A stretch of 64,000 nt of DNA from Mediterraneibacter hominis. Its GTDB lineage: Bacteria > Bacillota > Clostridia > Lachnospirales > Lachnospiraceae. The position numbers and the translations under genes are program-made. The DNA is taken from positions 1,302,001 through 1,366,000 of the forward strand of contig NZ_JACOPF010000001.1 in NCBI RefSeq assembly GCF_014287475.1. The letters are read 5' to 3'. A model generated the notes under the pieces. It searched no databases. It was given only the letters and a program-made list of their open reading frames with translations, and was not told the origin of the DNA. This document shows positions 33,467 to 41,856 of this stretch, one piece after another. The first letter of the stretch is position 1; each line of letters opens with the position of its first letter.

Positions 33467-33859
33467 TTATATCTTTCTGTAGCCTGTGGTATTGACCACG
33501 GCTGCCAGATTATTAAACTCATCTTTTACTTCTATCCGGTAATAGCTTGTGGTTTTTCCATTCTTAACACAGAATGCCTCTGCTGTAAGGCGATTTCCCT
33601 TCGCCGTTCCCAGATAAGCAATGTCAGAATGTAAAGAGACCGTCCCGATTTCCTGCCAATTCGCCGCCACCGCAAATGCAAAATCTGCCAATGTAAAATA
33701 GACTCCTCCCATCACTGCCCCCATCGCATTCCTGTGGCGTTCTTGTACCTCCAAAGTACATTTTGCATAGTGGTCGTCCACCTCCGCTATTACAGCTCCG
33801 TTTTCCGTAGCAAAACGGTCCTTTGCAAATAATTCTATGATTTCTTCTGATGGTTTCAA
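33467..33859 (-). CDS. PaaI-family hotdog-fold thioesterase
   Basis: A 130-aa hotdog-fold protein. The stretch RHRNAMGAVMGGVYFTLADFAFAVAANW contains the family's catalytic region (N...G.hGG....laD). Members hydrolyse aryl- or acyl-CoA thioesters as tetramers. The start is TTG, supported by GGAGGAGAAAAGA; no ATG is placed as well. It lies 17 bp before the DUF362 gene in the same direction and is probably co-transcribed with it. The CoA substrate is unknown. Confidence 0.85.
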   Translation of the reverse strand: MKPSEEIIELFAKDRFATENGAVIAEVDDHYAKCTLEVQERHRNAMGAVMGGVYFTLADFAFAVAANWQEIGTVSLHSDIAYLGTAKGNRLTAEAFCVKNGKTTSYYRIEVKDEFNNLAAVVNTTGYRKI

Positions 33860-33890
33860 ATCTTTTCTCCTCCTTTCTCAAAAAAAACTG

Positions 33891-33919
33891 TTGAAATTCA
33901 TAAAAAAAAGCGATATAAT
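33891..33919 (+). promoter_or_regulatory. Promoter of tRNA-Thr
   Basis: TTGAAA (33891-33896) and a perfect TATAAT (33914-33919) are exactly 17 bp apart, placing the start site about 15 nt before the mature tRNA. Confidence 0.85.
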
Positions 33920-33940
33920 AACAAAGTCGCATGGCGATAA

Positions 33941-34013
33941 GCTGGAATAGCTCAGTAGGTAGAGCACTTCACTCGTAATGAAGGGGTCGTCGGTTCAAGT
34001 CCGATTTCCAGCT
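33941..34013 (+). tRNA. tRNA-Thr (anticodon CGT)
   Basis: A 73-nt cloverleaf. The acceptor arms GCTGGAA and TTCCAGC pair. The anticodon stem CTTCA/TGAAG encloses CT-CGT-AA, which reads ACG threonine codons. The T-arm contains GGTTCAAGTCC. CCA is not encoded. A T-run follows directly, so this is a single-tRNA transcript. Confidence 0.95.
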
Positions 34014-34053
34014 TTTTTTTATTGTATAGGAACCTTCGTTCCCTATACAATAA
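34014..34053. terminator. T-run and hairpin after tRNA-Thr
   Basis: Eight Ts follow the tRNA. Then a stem of ATTGTATAGGAAC and GTTCCCTATACAAT (34021-34051) with a CTTC loop and one bulge sits 23 bp from the end of the converging mscS gene. It probably ends both transcripts. Confidence 0.7.
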
Positions 34054-34074
34054 AACCTTCCGGTATACGAAACT

Positions 34075-34995
34075 TTATTCTCTGCACATATGCACAGACA
34101 TCTGCGGATAGGGTATTTTGACCCCTTCTTTATCAAACGTCAGTTTTATCTCTTCTAACAGACGCCACCGCACTGCCCAGTATTCTTCTGTTTTTACCCA
34201 CGCACGCACACCGAGAACAACGCTGCTTTCTCCAAGAGAATCTACAAAGACTCTTTTATCCTCGTCTTGAATAATCGCCGGATCCGTTAACAGCATTTCT
34301 TCCAGAATCCTTTTTGCCTTCTTTAAATCTGCCTCATACGCAATGCCTATCTTTAAATCTAACTGCCTTTCCGGACGTGCTGTCACATTCGTCAGGCTCT
34401 GATTAGACAGTGTTCCATTTGGAATGATAACCGTCTTATTATCCACTGTCGTCATCTTCGTATAAAAAATCTGGATTTCTTTTACTGTGCCTTCTATCTC
34501 TTCCTTGTTCACAATAATATAATCTCCCACGACAAACGGCTTTAACAGCAGTATTAAAACGCCTCCCGCAAAATTCGAAAGACTTCCCTGCAGCGCCAGG
34601 CCGACCGCAACGCCAGCAGATGCAATAATTGCGGCTACAGACGAGGATTCTACCCCAAATTTCGTCGCAATAGAGAAGATTAAAAGTGCATACAGACCAA
34701 ACTTCAAAAGGGAATCTACAAACTGCATTACTCCCGTATCTGCATTTGCTCTCTGCATAGAATGTTTTACAAATTTTCGGATTCCGCGGATAACTGCCCT
34801 TCCGATAAAAAAGAATACAAGCGCCAGCAGCACCTTGATCCCAAAAGCTACTAAACCAGGTATATTCTCCTGAAAAAATTTTACAAACTGATTGACCTCC
34901 TGCGTCGCCTCCACCGCGACGTCTCCTGCTGACTCCAGCACATCCTGGGCGGACTGTTCTGTGACCGGAGCAGCAGTAAACAGAGATTGTATCAT
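34075..34995 (-). CDS. Small-conductance mechanosensitive channel (MscS family)
   Basis: A 306-aa membrane channel that opens under membrane tension to release solutes. Helices lie near residues 40-60, 80-105 and 110-140. The pore helix has the Gly/Ala-rich ASAGVAVGLALQGSLSNFAGG, and the beta-domain shows PFVVGDYIIV and VIIPNGTLSNQSLTN. The ATG at 34995 overlaps the pgeF stop (ATGA), so the two genes are coupled, and GAGGAGG lies just inside pgeF. The short N-terminus before helix 1 has low complexity (Ala/Glu/Gln-rich). Confidence 0.92.
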   Translation of the reverse strand: MIQSLFTAAPVTEQSAQDVLESAGDVAVEATQEVNQFVKFFQENIPGLVAFGIKVLLALVFFFIGRAVIRGIRKFVKHSMQRANADTGVMQFVDSLLKFGLYALLIFSIATKFGVESSSVAAIIASAGVAVGLALQGSLSNFAGGVLILLLKPFVVGDYIIVNKEEIEGTVKEIQIFYTKMTTVDNKTVIIPNGTLSNQSLTNVTARPERQLDLKIGIAYEADLKKAKRILEEMLLTDPAIIQDEDKRVFVDSLGESSVVLGVRAWVKTEEYWAVRWRLLEEIKLTFDKEGVKIPYPQMSVHMCRE

Positions 34996-35858
34996 TCCAG
35001 CTCCTCCTCTCTTTTCAATGCCAGGAATGCGCACAGATTTCCTCTGCGCTCTCCCATTTCTCTGTGAGAATATAAAATGCTGCTGTTACAGCGCGTACAT
35101 ACATTTGTCACTGCCATATGTTCCTCTGTAATTCCTGCCTCTTTCAAAATGAGCTCATTTGCCTTCCAGAGGTTCAGTTGATATTTTCCATTTTCTTTTC
35201 TGTAAAATATCTCTTTCCATGTACTCTCCTGAAAATTTTCCTGAAACTGCTCTGCCACATCTTGGCTCACCTCATAGCAGTCCTGACAGATCGAAGGCCC
35301 GACTGCTGCCAGAATATCCTTCGGATCACTTCCGTATTCCTTCTGCATTTTCTCGACTGTTTTCTGTCCGATTTTCCCTACAGTCCCTCTCCAGCCGGAA
35401 TGACTTAAGCCAACTGCCCTTTTTACCGGATCTACAAAATATAACGGAACGCAATCCGCATAAAACGTTACCAGACAGACACCTGGAACATTTGTCACGA
35501 GACCATCTACATCTATATAATCTCTCGGTCTTAAAATTCCCATTCCACGTTCCTTTTCTGTAACCACATGTACATTCACTGTATGTGTCTGTTGGGAAAA
35601 TACCATATCTTCACATTTTACGCCAATCGCCCGCCCTATTCTCAAGAAATTTTCTTTTACCTTACACGCATCATCTCCCCTGGTAAAGCTTAAATTCAAC
35701 GATGTAAAGCAGCCTTCACTTACGCCTCCCAGCCGCGTAGAAAAACCATGCCGGACAATCCCCGTACTGCGAAACAACGGATATTCCAAATAAGGAGTAT
35801 CCGTTTCTATCTCATCAAAAATATGCTGTTTATTTTTATACTGTAATCCCAATCCCAT
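34992..35858 (-). CDS. pgeF: Peptidoglycan editing factor / purine nucleoside phosphorylase (YfiH, Cu-oxidase_4)
   Basis: A 288-aa protein of the YfiH family, reported as a purine nucleoside phosphorylase/adenosine deaminase and, in E. coli, as an editor of muropeptide composition. Metal-binding motifs are present: FSQQTHTVNVHVV, TFYADCVPLYFVD and VGLSHSGWRGTVGKIG (His, Cys, His), plus CTRCNSSILYSHR near the C-terminus. ATG at 35858 is chosen for AAAGGAG spacing. It overlaps mscS by 4 bp. Confidence 0.9.
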   Translation of the reverse strand: MGLGLQYKNKQHIFDEIETDTPYLEYPLFRSTGIVRHGFSTRLGGVSEGCFTSLNLSFTRGDDACKVKENFLRIGRAIGVKCEDMVFSQQTHTVNVHVVTEKERGMGILRPRDYIDVDGLVTNVPGVCLVTFYADCVPLYFVDPVKRAVGLSHSGWRGTVGKIGQKTVEKMQKEYGSDPKDILAAVGPSICQDCYEVSQDVAEQFQENFQESTWKEIFYRKENGKYQLNLWKANELILKEAGITEEHMAVTNVCTRCNSSILYSHREMGERRGNLCAFLALKREEELE

Positions 35859-35891
35859 AGTCACTGCTCCTTTTTTAGCTTCCTGTCTCCT

Positions 35892-36245
35892 TTAATATCC
35901 TTCAAACGCATTCCGGATATGCTGCAGCTTATCTCCCTGAATTCCAATCACATCAAACCGACAGGGCACTTCCGTAAGCCCTGCTTTCATCATATAATGC
36001 ATTGCACTTAAAAACAGCCTCCTCTGCTTTCGACTGTCCACTGCTTCTAACGGAGTTCCCTTCCTTGTATCCGTCCGGTATTTCACCTCGCAAAATACAA
36101 GGGTTTCCTCCTCACGCGCAACAATGTCGATTTCTCCGAGGGCACACCGATAATTATACTCTAAAATTTTCAGTCCTTCCTGCTCTAAATACCTCCCTGC
36201 CCTCTTCTCATATTCTCTTCCTTTTCTTACATTGTCCCTTGCCAT
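35892..36245 (-). CDS. YraN-family endonuclease-like protein
   Basis: A 117-aa protein (UPF0102) with a restriction-endonuclease-like fold. RKGREYEKRAGRYLEQEGLK opens the domain, GEIDIVAREEETLVFCEVKY supplies the D...ExK-type residues. A role in DNA repair or recombination is often proposed but not proven. The ATG at 36245 is preferred over upstream ones because homologous proteins begin there; the ribosome site is weak (GGGA). It follows rnhB as usual in Firmicutes. Confidence 0.87.
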   Translation of the reverse strand: MARDNVRKGREYEKRAGRYLEQEGLKILEYNYRCALGEIDIVAREEETLVFCEVKYRTDTRKGTPLEAVDSRKQRRLFLSAMHYMMKAGLTEVPCRFDVIGIQGDKLQHIRNAFEGY

Positions 36246-36304
36246 GAATTTCCCATGCACCTGTACCCAGAAAACACCACATTTTCTCTTTTGTACCTGT
36301 TCGG

Positions 36305-37072
36305 TTACGAATCTTTTACAAAGTGTCCGATAAAAGAGCGACGATGAATAGGGCAAGGCCCTGTCTTTTTTAACGCCTCGATATGCTCCTTCGATCCATA
36401 TCCTTTATTCTGCGCAAATCCATATCCTGGATATGTCTGGTCATATTCCTCCATCATATGATCTCTTGTCACCTTCGCCACAATACTCGCTGCAGCAATC
36501 GAAACACTTTTTGCATCCCCTTTTACAATCGCAACTTGCGGAATGTTCACCCTGGGAATCGTCACCGCGTCATTGAGCAAAAGCTGCGGTGTCACTTTCA
36601 GGCTTTGGATTGCCTTACGCATCGCCTCATAGGTCGCCTGCAGAATGTTGATTTCATCAATTCTGTCTGGAGAAACGACTCCAATTCCTACGGCGTCTGC
36701 TTTTTCCACAATTTCTGTATACAATTCTTCTCGCTTTTTTGCGGATAATTTTTTGGAATCATTGATCCAGAGGATCTCGCAGTCTTTTGGAAGGATCACA
36801 GCTCCGGCAACTACCGGCCCCGCAAGAGGGCCCCTTCCCACCTCATCAATCCCGCAAATATACGCAAATCTTTCATATTCTCTTTCAAATATTCGCATCT
36901 GCTCTAAGCGTTCTCTCTCAGCGGCAAGCTTCTCCTGCTCTTTTTGATACCTTGCAATCAATTTTCTCACACCGCTTCTTGTATCATCTCTATACAGTTC
37001 ATACAGAGAAGGGAGCATTTCTTCCTCTGCCTGTTCAAATTCCGCCTTGATTTCTCCTATGCTTTTACTCAT
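36305..37072 (-). CDS. rnhB: Ribonuclease HII
   Basis: A 255-aa enzyme that removes ribonucleotides from RNA-DNA hybrids. An N-terminal helical extension (about 70 residues), as in Bacillus RNase HII, precedes the catalytic core with YICGIDEVGRGPLAGPVVAG (acidic DE pair), LLNDAV and SIAAASIVAKVTRD. It overlaps the upstream lepB by 8 bp and belongs to the conserved lepB-rbgA-rnhB-yraN cluster. Confidence 0.96.
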   Translation of the reverse strand: MSKSIGEIKAEFEQAEEEMLPSLYELYRDDTRSGVRKLIARYQKEQEKLAAERERLEQMRIFEREYERFAYICGIDEVGRGPLAGPVVAGAVILPKDCEILWINDSKKLSAKKREELYTEIVEKADAVGIGVVSPDRIDEINILQATYEAMRKAIQSLKVTPQLLLNDAVTIPRVNIPQVAIVKGDAKSVSIAAASIVAKVTRDHMMEEYDQTYPGYGFAQNKGYGSKEHIEALKKTGPCPIHRRSFIGHFVKDS

Positions 37073-37610
37073 GCTTGATCACCCCGAATTTATCAAACGG
37101 CCAGATACGGATCCATGCTCTTCCTAATAAATCCTTTCTGTGCACTGCTCCGACACTTGGATCGCGACTGTCCTGGCTGTGGTTTCTGTTATCCCCGAGG
37201 ACAAAATATTCGTCTTCTCCTAAAGTAACCGGCTCTTCCGCAATCCCCGGATTTAGCATTTCTTCATTTCCATAGTGCTCATCTAGCACTTCCCCGTTGA
37301 TATAAACCTTTCCGCCTCCTACCTGCACCGTCTCACCTGGAAGCCCGATAATTCTTTTTATATAATAGGTATCCTCCTCATACTGGTACGGAAATACTAC
37401 AATATCATATCTCTTCGGATCGCGGAACCGGTAGGATATCTTGTCTACAATCAACTGATCTCCGTCGGAAAGTGTCGTCTCCATAGAAGAACCACTCACC
37501 CGCGTTCTCACGCCTACAAACGTGATAATCAGGTATGTAAGTCCGACAATCACCAGAATATATACAACCCATCCTAATAATTCTCTGATAATACTCTTCT
37601 CGTGCTCCAT
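37065..37610 (-). CDS. lepB: Signal peptidase I
   Basis: A 181-aa type I signal peptidase with one N-terminal membrane anchor (residues about 10-30). The catalytic serine is in VSGSSMETTLSDGDQL and the lysine in YDIVVFPYQYEEDTYYIKRIIGLPGE. The GDNRNHSQDSRD box is conserved. It cleaves Sec and Tat signal peptides on the outer membrane face. A second signal peptidase gene lies at 38508, on the other side of rbgA. Confidence 0.94.
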   Translation of the reverse strand: MEHEKSIIRELLGWVVYILVIVGLTYLIITFVGVRTRVSGSSMETTLSDGDQLIVDKISYRFRDPKRYDIVVFPYQYEEDTYYIKRIIGLPGETVQVGGGKVYINGEVLDEHYGNEEMLNPGIAEEPVTLGEDEYFVLGDNRNHSQDSRDPSVGAVHRKDLLGRAWIRIWPFDKFGVIKHE

Positions 37611-37642
37611 TTCCTACCTTCTTTCTGCTGTCTGTCTCTATC

Positions 37643-38494
37643 TTAGTGATTATTGGAAGGGAATTCAAGTGTTATTTTTCCGAGACGCCCGTTTCGGAAA
37701 TCATCCAATATCAGCCCTGCCGCCTTTTCTGTGTCTAATTCGTTCCCCTGCAGGAGACAATGTCTTTGCTTCGCCACTGCCTTGAGACATGTGTACGCAT
37801 CTTCTGTCTCCAATATCTCATATTTCTCTGCAAGTATCCCCGCATAATATTGCTTCAAAAATGTAAGAAGCTTACATGCCAGCTCTTCTATCTGCAAAAT
37901 CTCATCCTTCATAGAACCGATAAAGGCAAGGTTGAGCCCCACGTTCTGGTCTTCAAATTTCGGCCAGAGAATCCCCGGCGTGTCCAGCAGCTCTACATTT
38001 TTATTTAAACGTATCCACTGCTTTCCTTTCGTAACTCCCGGCTTATTTCCTGTCTTCGCACATGCCTTTCCTGCCAAAGAATTAATAAAAGTAGATTTTC
38101 CGACATTTGGAATCCCCACGACCATCGCCCGCACCGGACGGTTCAGGATCCCCCTCTTTCTGTCTCTTTCTATCTTTTCTTTACATGCCTTTTGAATAAC
38201 ACCTTGAATAGACTTTATCCCCGTCCCCTTTTTCGAGTTGACCTTTACAACTACATATCCCTTATCTTTGAAATATTCTGTCCACGCCTCATTGTACTTT
38301 TCCTGTGCCAAATCTGCTTTATTTAATACAATCAGGCGCGCTTTATTCCTTCCCAGCTCGTCGATATCAGGGTTCCTGCTGCTTACCGGAATCCTGGCAT
38401 CCACCAGCTCAATTACAAGGTCGATTAGTTTTATATTTTCCTGCATCATCCTTTTTGCCTTGGTCATATGTCCAGGGTACCATTGAAAATGCAT
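37643..38494 (-). CDS. rbgA: Ribosome biogenesis GTPase RbgA (YlqF)
   Basis: A 283-aa circularly permuted GTPase needed for late 50S assembly. The permuted order is visible: G4 NKAD (VLNKADLA, near residue 60), then G1 GIPNVGKST (near 130), then G3 DTPG (LLDTPGILWP). The C-terminal part is helical and RNA-binding. It lies between two signal peptidase genes and close to rplS, as in many Firmicutes. The start MHFQWYPGHMTKAKR is the family's invariant N-terminus. Confidence 0.95.
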   Translation of the reverse strand: MHFQWYPGHMTKAKRMMQENIKLIDLVIELVDARIPVSSRNPDIDELGRNKARLIVLNKADLAQEKYNEAWTEYFKDKGYVVVKVNSKKGTGIKSIQGVIQKACKEKIERDRKRGILNRPVRAMVVGIPNVGKSTFINSLAGKACAKTGNKPGVTKGKQWIRLNKNVELLDTPGILWPKFEDQNVGLNLAFIGSMKDEILQIEELACKLLTFLKQYYAGILAEKYEILETEDAYTCLKAVAKQRHCLLQGNELDTEKAAGLILDDFRNGRLGKITLEFPSNNH

Positions 38495-38507
38495 GTTATT
38501 TCCTCCT

Positions 38508-39173
38508 CTAATCCTTTACAAATCCAAAGTTCGAGCCAAAACTTGCTACAAACCAGACTTTTCCATATATCTCTTCTCTTTTTACATTCCCGATATCCGC
38601 CATACGGCTGTCATCACTTCCCGCCTGGTTGTCTCCCATCACAAAATACTCTCCTTTTTCAAGCTGTACCGGCTCTTCGGCCACACCGGCATACTCTATA
38701 TCTGCAGCATACAGCTCCCCTTTCAGCTTCTCGTCATTGATATAGACAGCCCCGTCTTTAATCTGGACACTCTCTCCCGGAAGCCCCACAATCCGCTTAA
38801 TCGAGTAATGTACATTTTCGTTCCCGCCGGGCCGAAATGCAATCACATCTCCTCTTCCTGGCTTTACCGCATCATACACAAGCCGGTTTACAAGAACTAC
38901 ATCCCCGTTATTTAAAGAAGGCTTCATGGAATCCCCTGCATTGCTGACCCTCTGTCCAAAAAACCAGACGAGCGCTGCGGCAAGTACACATACCAGCAGA
39001 ATTTCTAATCCCCAGGCAAGTATATGCCCACGCTCATATTGACCGGACATCTTACGCCTTGCTGACGGCCGTGCAGACTTTATGCTGTTCTCAAAACGCA
39101 GACCTTTCTTCTTTTCAGAATTTAATGTTCTGCGCCTTCTTTTCCTTTTTTTGCGAAACTTTAAATCCTGCAT
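38508..39173 (-). CDS. lepB: Signal peptidase I (second copy)
   Basis: A 221-aa paralogue of the 37065 protein. A longer, very basic cytoplasmic N-terminus (RKKRKRRRRTL) precedes the membrane helix at about 50-70. The serine motif is NAGDSMKPSLNNGDVV, the lysine motif YSIKRIVGLPGESV, and GDNQAGSDDSRM is the box E equivalent. It is first in the lepB-rbgA-lepB-rnhB-yraN run and separated from rplS by a terminator. The two copies may differ in substrate preference. Confidence 0.92.
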   Translation of the reverse strand: MQDLKFRKKRKRRRRTLNSEKKKGLRFENSIKSARPSARRKMSGQYERGHILAWGLEILLVCVLAAALVWFFGQRVSNAGDSMKPSLNNGDVVLVNRLVYDAVKPGRGDVIAFRPGGNENVHYSIKRIVGLPGESVQIKDGAVYINDEKLKGELYAADIEYAGVAEEPVQLEKGEYFVMGDNQAGSDDSRMADIGNVKREEIYGKVWFVASFGSNFGFVKD

Positions 39174-39210
39174 TGTTCTCCCTCTTGTGGAATGACTCTA
39201 TCTGATATAA

Positions 39211-39246
39211 CAAAAGGGACAATCTACACATTTGTAATTGTCCCTC
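39211..39246 (-). terminator. Terminator of rplS
   Basis: On the minus strand AGGGACAAT pairs with ATTGTCCCT and a TTTTG tract follows. It lies directly after rplS. Confidence 0.85.
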
Positions 39247-39268
39247 TCATAGTTACTTATTTTGAATC

Positions 39269-39616
39269 TTATCTTACTAATTCTTTTACTTTCGCAGCTT
39301 TTCCGACACGTTTTCTTAAGTAGTTCAGTTTTGCTCTTCTTACTTTACCTCTGCGGACAACTTCTACTTTTTCCACGTGTGGGGAGTGAATTGGCCATGT
39401 TTTCTCAACACCGATTCCATTGGAGTTCTTTCTTACTGTGAAAGTAGCTCTCACTCCACCGCCCTGCTTTTTCAGGACAGTTCCTTCAAATACCTGGATT
39501 CTTTCACGATTTCCTTCTTTAATCTTAGCATATACCTTTACAGTATCGCCTACATTAAATACAGGAGCATTCTCTTTCATCTGCTCTGCTTCAATTTTTC
39601 TGATAATTTCATTCAT
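39269..39616 (-). CDS. rplS: 50S ribosomal protein L19
   Basis: A 115-aa ribosomal protein at the 30S-50S interface. [40 protein letters not shown] and [20 protein letters not shown] are typical. The start has AAGGAGGT. It is served by its own promoter at 39700-39728 and an approximately 80-nt leader, which may hold an autoregulatory L19-leader-type structure (ACAC...GTGT pairing), not established here. Confidence 0.97.
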   Translation of the reverse strand: MNEIIRKIEAEQMKENAPVFNVGDTVKVYAKIKEGNRERIQVFEGTVLKKQGGGVRATFTVRKNSNGIGVEKTWPIHSPHVEKVEVVRRGKVRRAKLNYLRKRVGKAAKVKELVR

Positions 39617-39699
39617 TTTGTGTGACCTCCTTCATATTAGACGTTCTTAACACATGTATGCGTGTCAGAGGACCATCGGTTTCTTTTCACAACTATCGT

Positions 39700-39728
39700 A
39701 GTTTACCACATTTTCGTCCAAGTTTCAA
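39700..39728 (-). promoter_or_regulatory. rplS promoter
   Basis: TTGAAA (39723-39728, overlapping the trmD stop) and TAAACT (39700-39705) are 17 bp apart on the minus strand. It lets L19 be made independently of the long ylxM-trmD operon. Confidence 0.6.
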
Positions 39729-40459
39729 GTACTGTTTTGATTTTTCTTGATAAACTCCTTTTCTGCCTCTGTAAGGATACTTTTTTCCAATAAATCCGGA
39801 CGATTCTTCCATGTCCTTAAAATGGATTGTTCCCTTCTCCATTTTTCTATGTTCGCATGATGACCAGACAGAAGCACAGGGGGGACTTTTTTTCCATGCC
39901 ATTCTTCCGGCCTGGAATACTGCGGATATTCCAGCAGATTGTCTTGAAAGGATTCAAACTCTGTTGAAACGTCATTGTGCAAAACTCCCGGCACCATACG
40001 AGAAATCGCATCCACCATCACCATTGCCGGAAGCTCGCCTCCGGTAAGCACATAATCCCCGATAGATACATAGTCTGTCACAATCTCTTCGAGCACACGT
40101 TCATCAATTCCTTCATAATGTCCGCACAGAAGAACCAGATCCTCTTCCCTGGCAAATTCTTCCGCCATCTTTTGAGAAAATGTCTGTCCCTGCGGTGAAA
40201 GATAGACAACTCTGGGCTTTTTCTTTAATTTCTCTGCCACAGACTGGAAGGCCAAATATACCGGCTCCGCCTGCATAAGCATTCCCGCCCCTCCGCCGTA
40301 GGGATAGTCATCCACACTCTGGTGTTTGTTGAACGCAAAGTCCCGAATATTCACTGCCTCAATACTGAGCAATTGGTTTTTCACCGCCCTGCCGATAATG
40401 CTCGTATGCAGCCCGCCCAGCACCATGTCCGGAAACAGCGTCAATATATGAAAATGCAT
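39725..40459 (-). CDS. trmD: tRNA (guanine-N1)-methyltransferase
   Basis: A 244-aa SPOUT methyltransferase that makes m1G37 in tRNA. The N-terminus MHFHILTLFPDMV, YGGGAGMLMQAEPV, LCGHYEGIDERV and SIGDYVLTGGELPAM (knotted SAM site) are all present. The ATG at 40459 is chosen for its AAGGAAGG site. It is 22 bp after rimM in the conserved order. Confidence 0.97.
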   Translation of the reverse strand: MHFHILTLFPDMVLGGLHTSIIGRAVKNQLLSIEAVNIRDFAFNKHQSVDDYPYGGGAGMLMQAEPVYLAFQSVAEKLKKKPRVVYLSPQGQTFSQKMAEEFAREEDLVLLCGHYEGIDERVLEEIVTDYVSIGDYVLTGGELPAMVMVDAISRMVPGVLHNDVSTEFESFQDNLLEYPQYSRPEEWHGKKVPPVLLSGHHANIEKWRREQSILRTWKNRPDLLEKSILTEAEKEFIKKNQNST

Positions 40460-40481
40460 ATACCTTCCTTTCACTCCTCTC

Positions 40482-40985
40482 CTAGATCAATCCCTTCAAA
40501 AGATGGATTTTCATTCTTCCTGCCTCTATGTCCACGTCCAAAATACACTGCCGTATCGCAGGAATAAGCACTTCGCCATGTTTTGGAGAGTCTATAACAT
40601 ATACCTCATTGGCCCCTGTCTCTATCACATCCTTTAAGACACCGAACCTTTCTTCCTCTGTAAATACTTCCATTCCAATCAAATCTGCAATGTAGTATTC
40701 GTCCTCGTCAAGCTCCACTGCATCTTCCCGCGTTATCAAAAGCGCTTTCCCTTTATATTTTTCTATATCATTTATATCGTCAATACCTTCAAATTTTACA
40801 ATCACAAACTTTTTAAAAAATCTGACACCTTGTATTTTTAAAGGTATTTGTTCTTTTCCGCTTTCTAGTATGACCTTTTTTAATGCTTTAAAACGTTCCG
40901 GATCATCCGTCGTAGGGTACACCTTGACCTCTCCTCGGATTCCATGTGTCGATGTAATTACGCCGACTTGCAGCAACTGTTCCAT
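40482..40985 (-). CDS. rimM: 16S rRNA processing protein RimM
   Basis: A 167-aa 30S maturation factor that binds S19. The N-terminal beta-barrel starts VGVITSTHGIRGEVKVYP; the PRC-barrel half has EDEYYIADLIGMEV and VIPAIRQ-type end (VLIPAIRQCILDVD). ATG at 40985 is supported by AAGGAGAG; a frame extension upstream runs only into the hairpin array and is not coding. The 294-bp gap to khpA is unusually long for this operon. Confidence 0.95.
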   Translation of the reverse strand: MEQLLQVGVITSTHGIRGEVKVYPTTDDPERFKALKKVILESGKEQIPLKIQGVRFFKKFVIVKFEGIDDINDIEKYKGKALLITREDAVELDEDEYYIADLIGMEVFTEEERFGVLKDVIETGANEVYVIDSPKHGEVLIPAIRQCILDVDIEAGRMKIHLLKGLI

Positions 40986-41003
40986 TATCACGCTCTCCTT
41001 TAT

Positions 41004-41246
41004 GCCGGAAAACCGGCTTTTTCCTACCAAGAACAAAGTGGGCAAGCCCACTTCAACTCCCCTGCCCCTCACTCTTGAGGGGCTTGTCCACTTTGCGCGC
41101 CGCCGCAATACCGCAAAGCGGTAAAATTTCCTTATTGCGGCGTGCACATCCCGCCCGGAGGGCTTTTCATATAATAGGAAATTTATCGAAATTTCCTATT
41201 ATATGAAAAAGGAGCAGCTTCCATATCTTACCTATGAAGGCTGCCC
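41004..41246 (-). repeat. Hairpin array between khpA and rimM
   Basis: At least six inverted repeats are packed into 243 bp. These are GCCGG/CCGGC (41004-41017); a 16-bp stem 41034-41049 with 41080-41095; two alternative hairpins that exclude it (41036-41053 and 41064-41083); CGCCGCAATA/TATTGCGGCG (41101-41110, 41133-41142) enclosing CCGC-AAA-GCGG; the 21-bp palindrome at 41164-41209; and a bulged stem at about 41211-41246. The exclusive pairings resemble a switch in the rimM leader, but an insertion of palindromic repeats is equally possible. Confidence 0.7.
41164..41209. repeat. Perfect 21-bp inverted repeat
   Basis: The arms at 41164-41184 and 41189-41209 are exact reverse complements around a 4-nt ATCG loop. 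They begin TTTTCATATAATAGG on one side and end CCTATTATATGAAAA on the other. It is AT-rich and lacks a GC-rich stem with a U-tract, so it is not a standard terminator. Confidence 0.85.
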
Positions 41247-41279
41247 TTTTCCCACAGGCTGAAAATGCCTGCATCCTGT

Positions 41280-41507
41280 CTACATAATGTCAACGACAAC
41301 TCTTTTGTCTTCCTTTGCCGCCGCTGCTTTTACCACAGAACGGATTGCCTTTGCAATACGTCCCTGCTTTCCGATGACTTTACCCATATCGCCATCCGAT
41401 ACACGCAGTTCCAGCACAGTAGTTCTCCCGTCCTGTCTCTCTGTTACGGAAACACCCTCCGGATTATCTACCAATGCCTTTGCAATCACTTCTACTAATT
41501 CCTTCAT
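41280..41507 (-). CDS. khpA: KH-domain RNA-binding protein KhpA (YlqC)
   Basis: A 75-aa single KH domain protein with the GxxG-type loop in MGKVIGKQGRIAKAIRSVVK. In streptococci KhpA pairs with KhpB to bind many RNAs and affect cell elongation. The position between rpsP and rimM is typical. GCGGAGGTG precedes the ATG. Confidence 0.95.
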   Translation of the reverse strand: MKELVEVIAKALVDNPEGVSVTERQDGRTTVLELRVSDGDMGKVIGKQGRIAKAIRSVVKAAAAKEDKRVVVDIM

Positions 41508-41532
41508 TTACGCGCACCTCCGCGAAAACAGC

Positions 41533-41778
41533 CTATTTTTCAATTCCTGCTGCTTTGAAAATCTTGCCTACAACTTCTGTTGGCTGTGCTCCATTATTCA
41601 GCCATCTTTTTGCTGCTTCTTCATCTACTTTGAATAAGCTCGGATCCTGGTTCGGATCATAGATACCGATTTCCTCGATAAATCTTCCATCTCTCGGGGA
41701 CCTTGAATCAGCAACTACGATTCTATAAAAAGGAGCCTTCTTCTGTCCCATTCTTCTTAATCTGATTTTTACTGCCAT
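41533..41778 (-). CDS. rpsP: 30S ribosomal protein S16
   Basis: An 81-aa ribosomal protein. The start [20 protein letters not shown] and [18 protein letters not shown] are invariant S16 motifs. It is third in the ylxM-ffh-rpsP-khpA order, with a strong AGGTGAAAG site. Confidence 0.98.
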   Translation of the reverse strand: MAVKIRLRRMGQKKAPFYRIVVADSRSPRDGRFIEEIGIYDPNQDPSLFKVDEEAAKRWLNNGAQPTEVVGKIFKAAGIEK

Positions 41779-41856
41779 TTTCTTTCACCTCTGTTTTTCT
41801 TTCTTTATTTTCATTTTTCTTTTCCCCTCCTGACAATCAGAAAAGGGATTTATGTG

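Noticed and set aside
40986..41147. 54-residue N-terminal extension of RimM
   Set aside because: It would translate the hairpin array; RimM proteins start at MEQLLQVG and a good ribosome site precedes 40985.
41004..41246. CRISPR-like array
   Set aside because: The inverted repeats all differ and there are no equal spacers or direct repeats.
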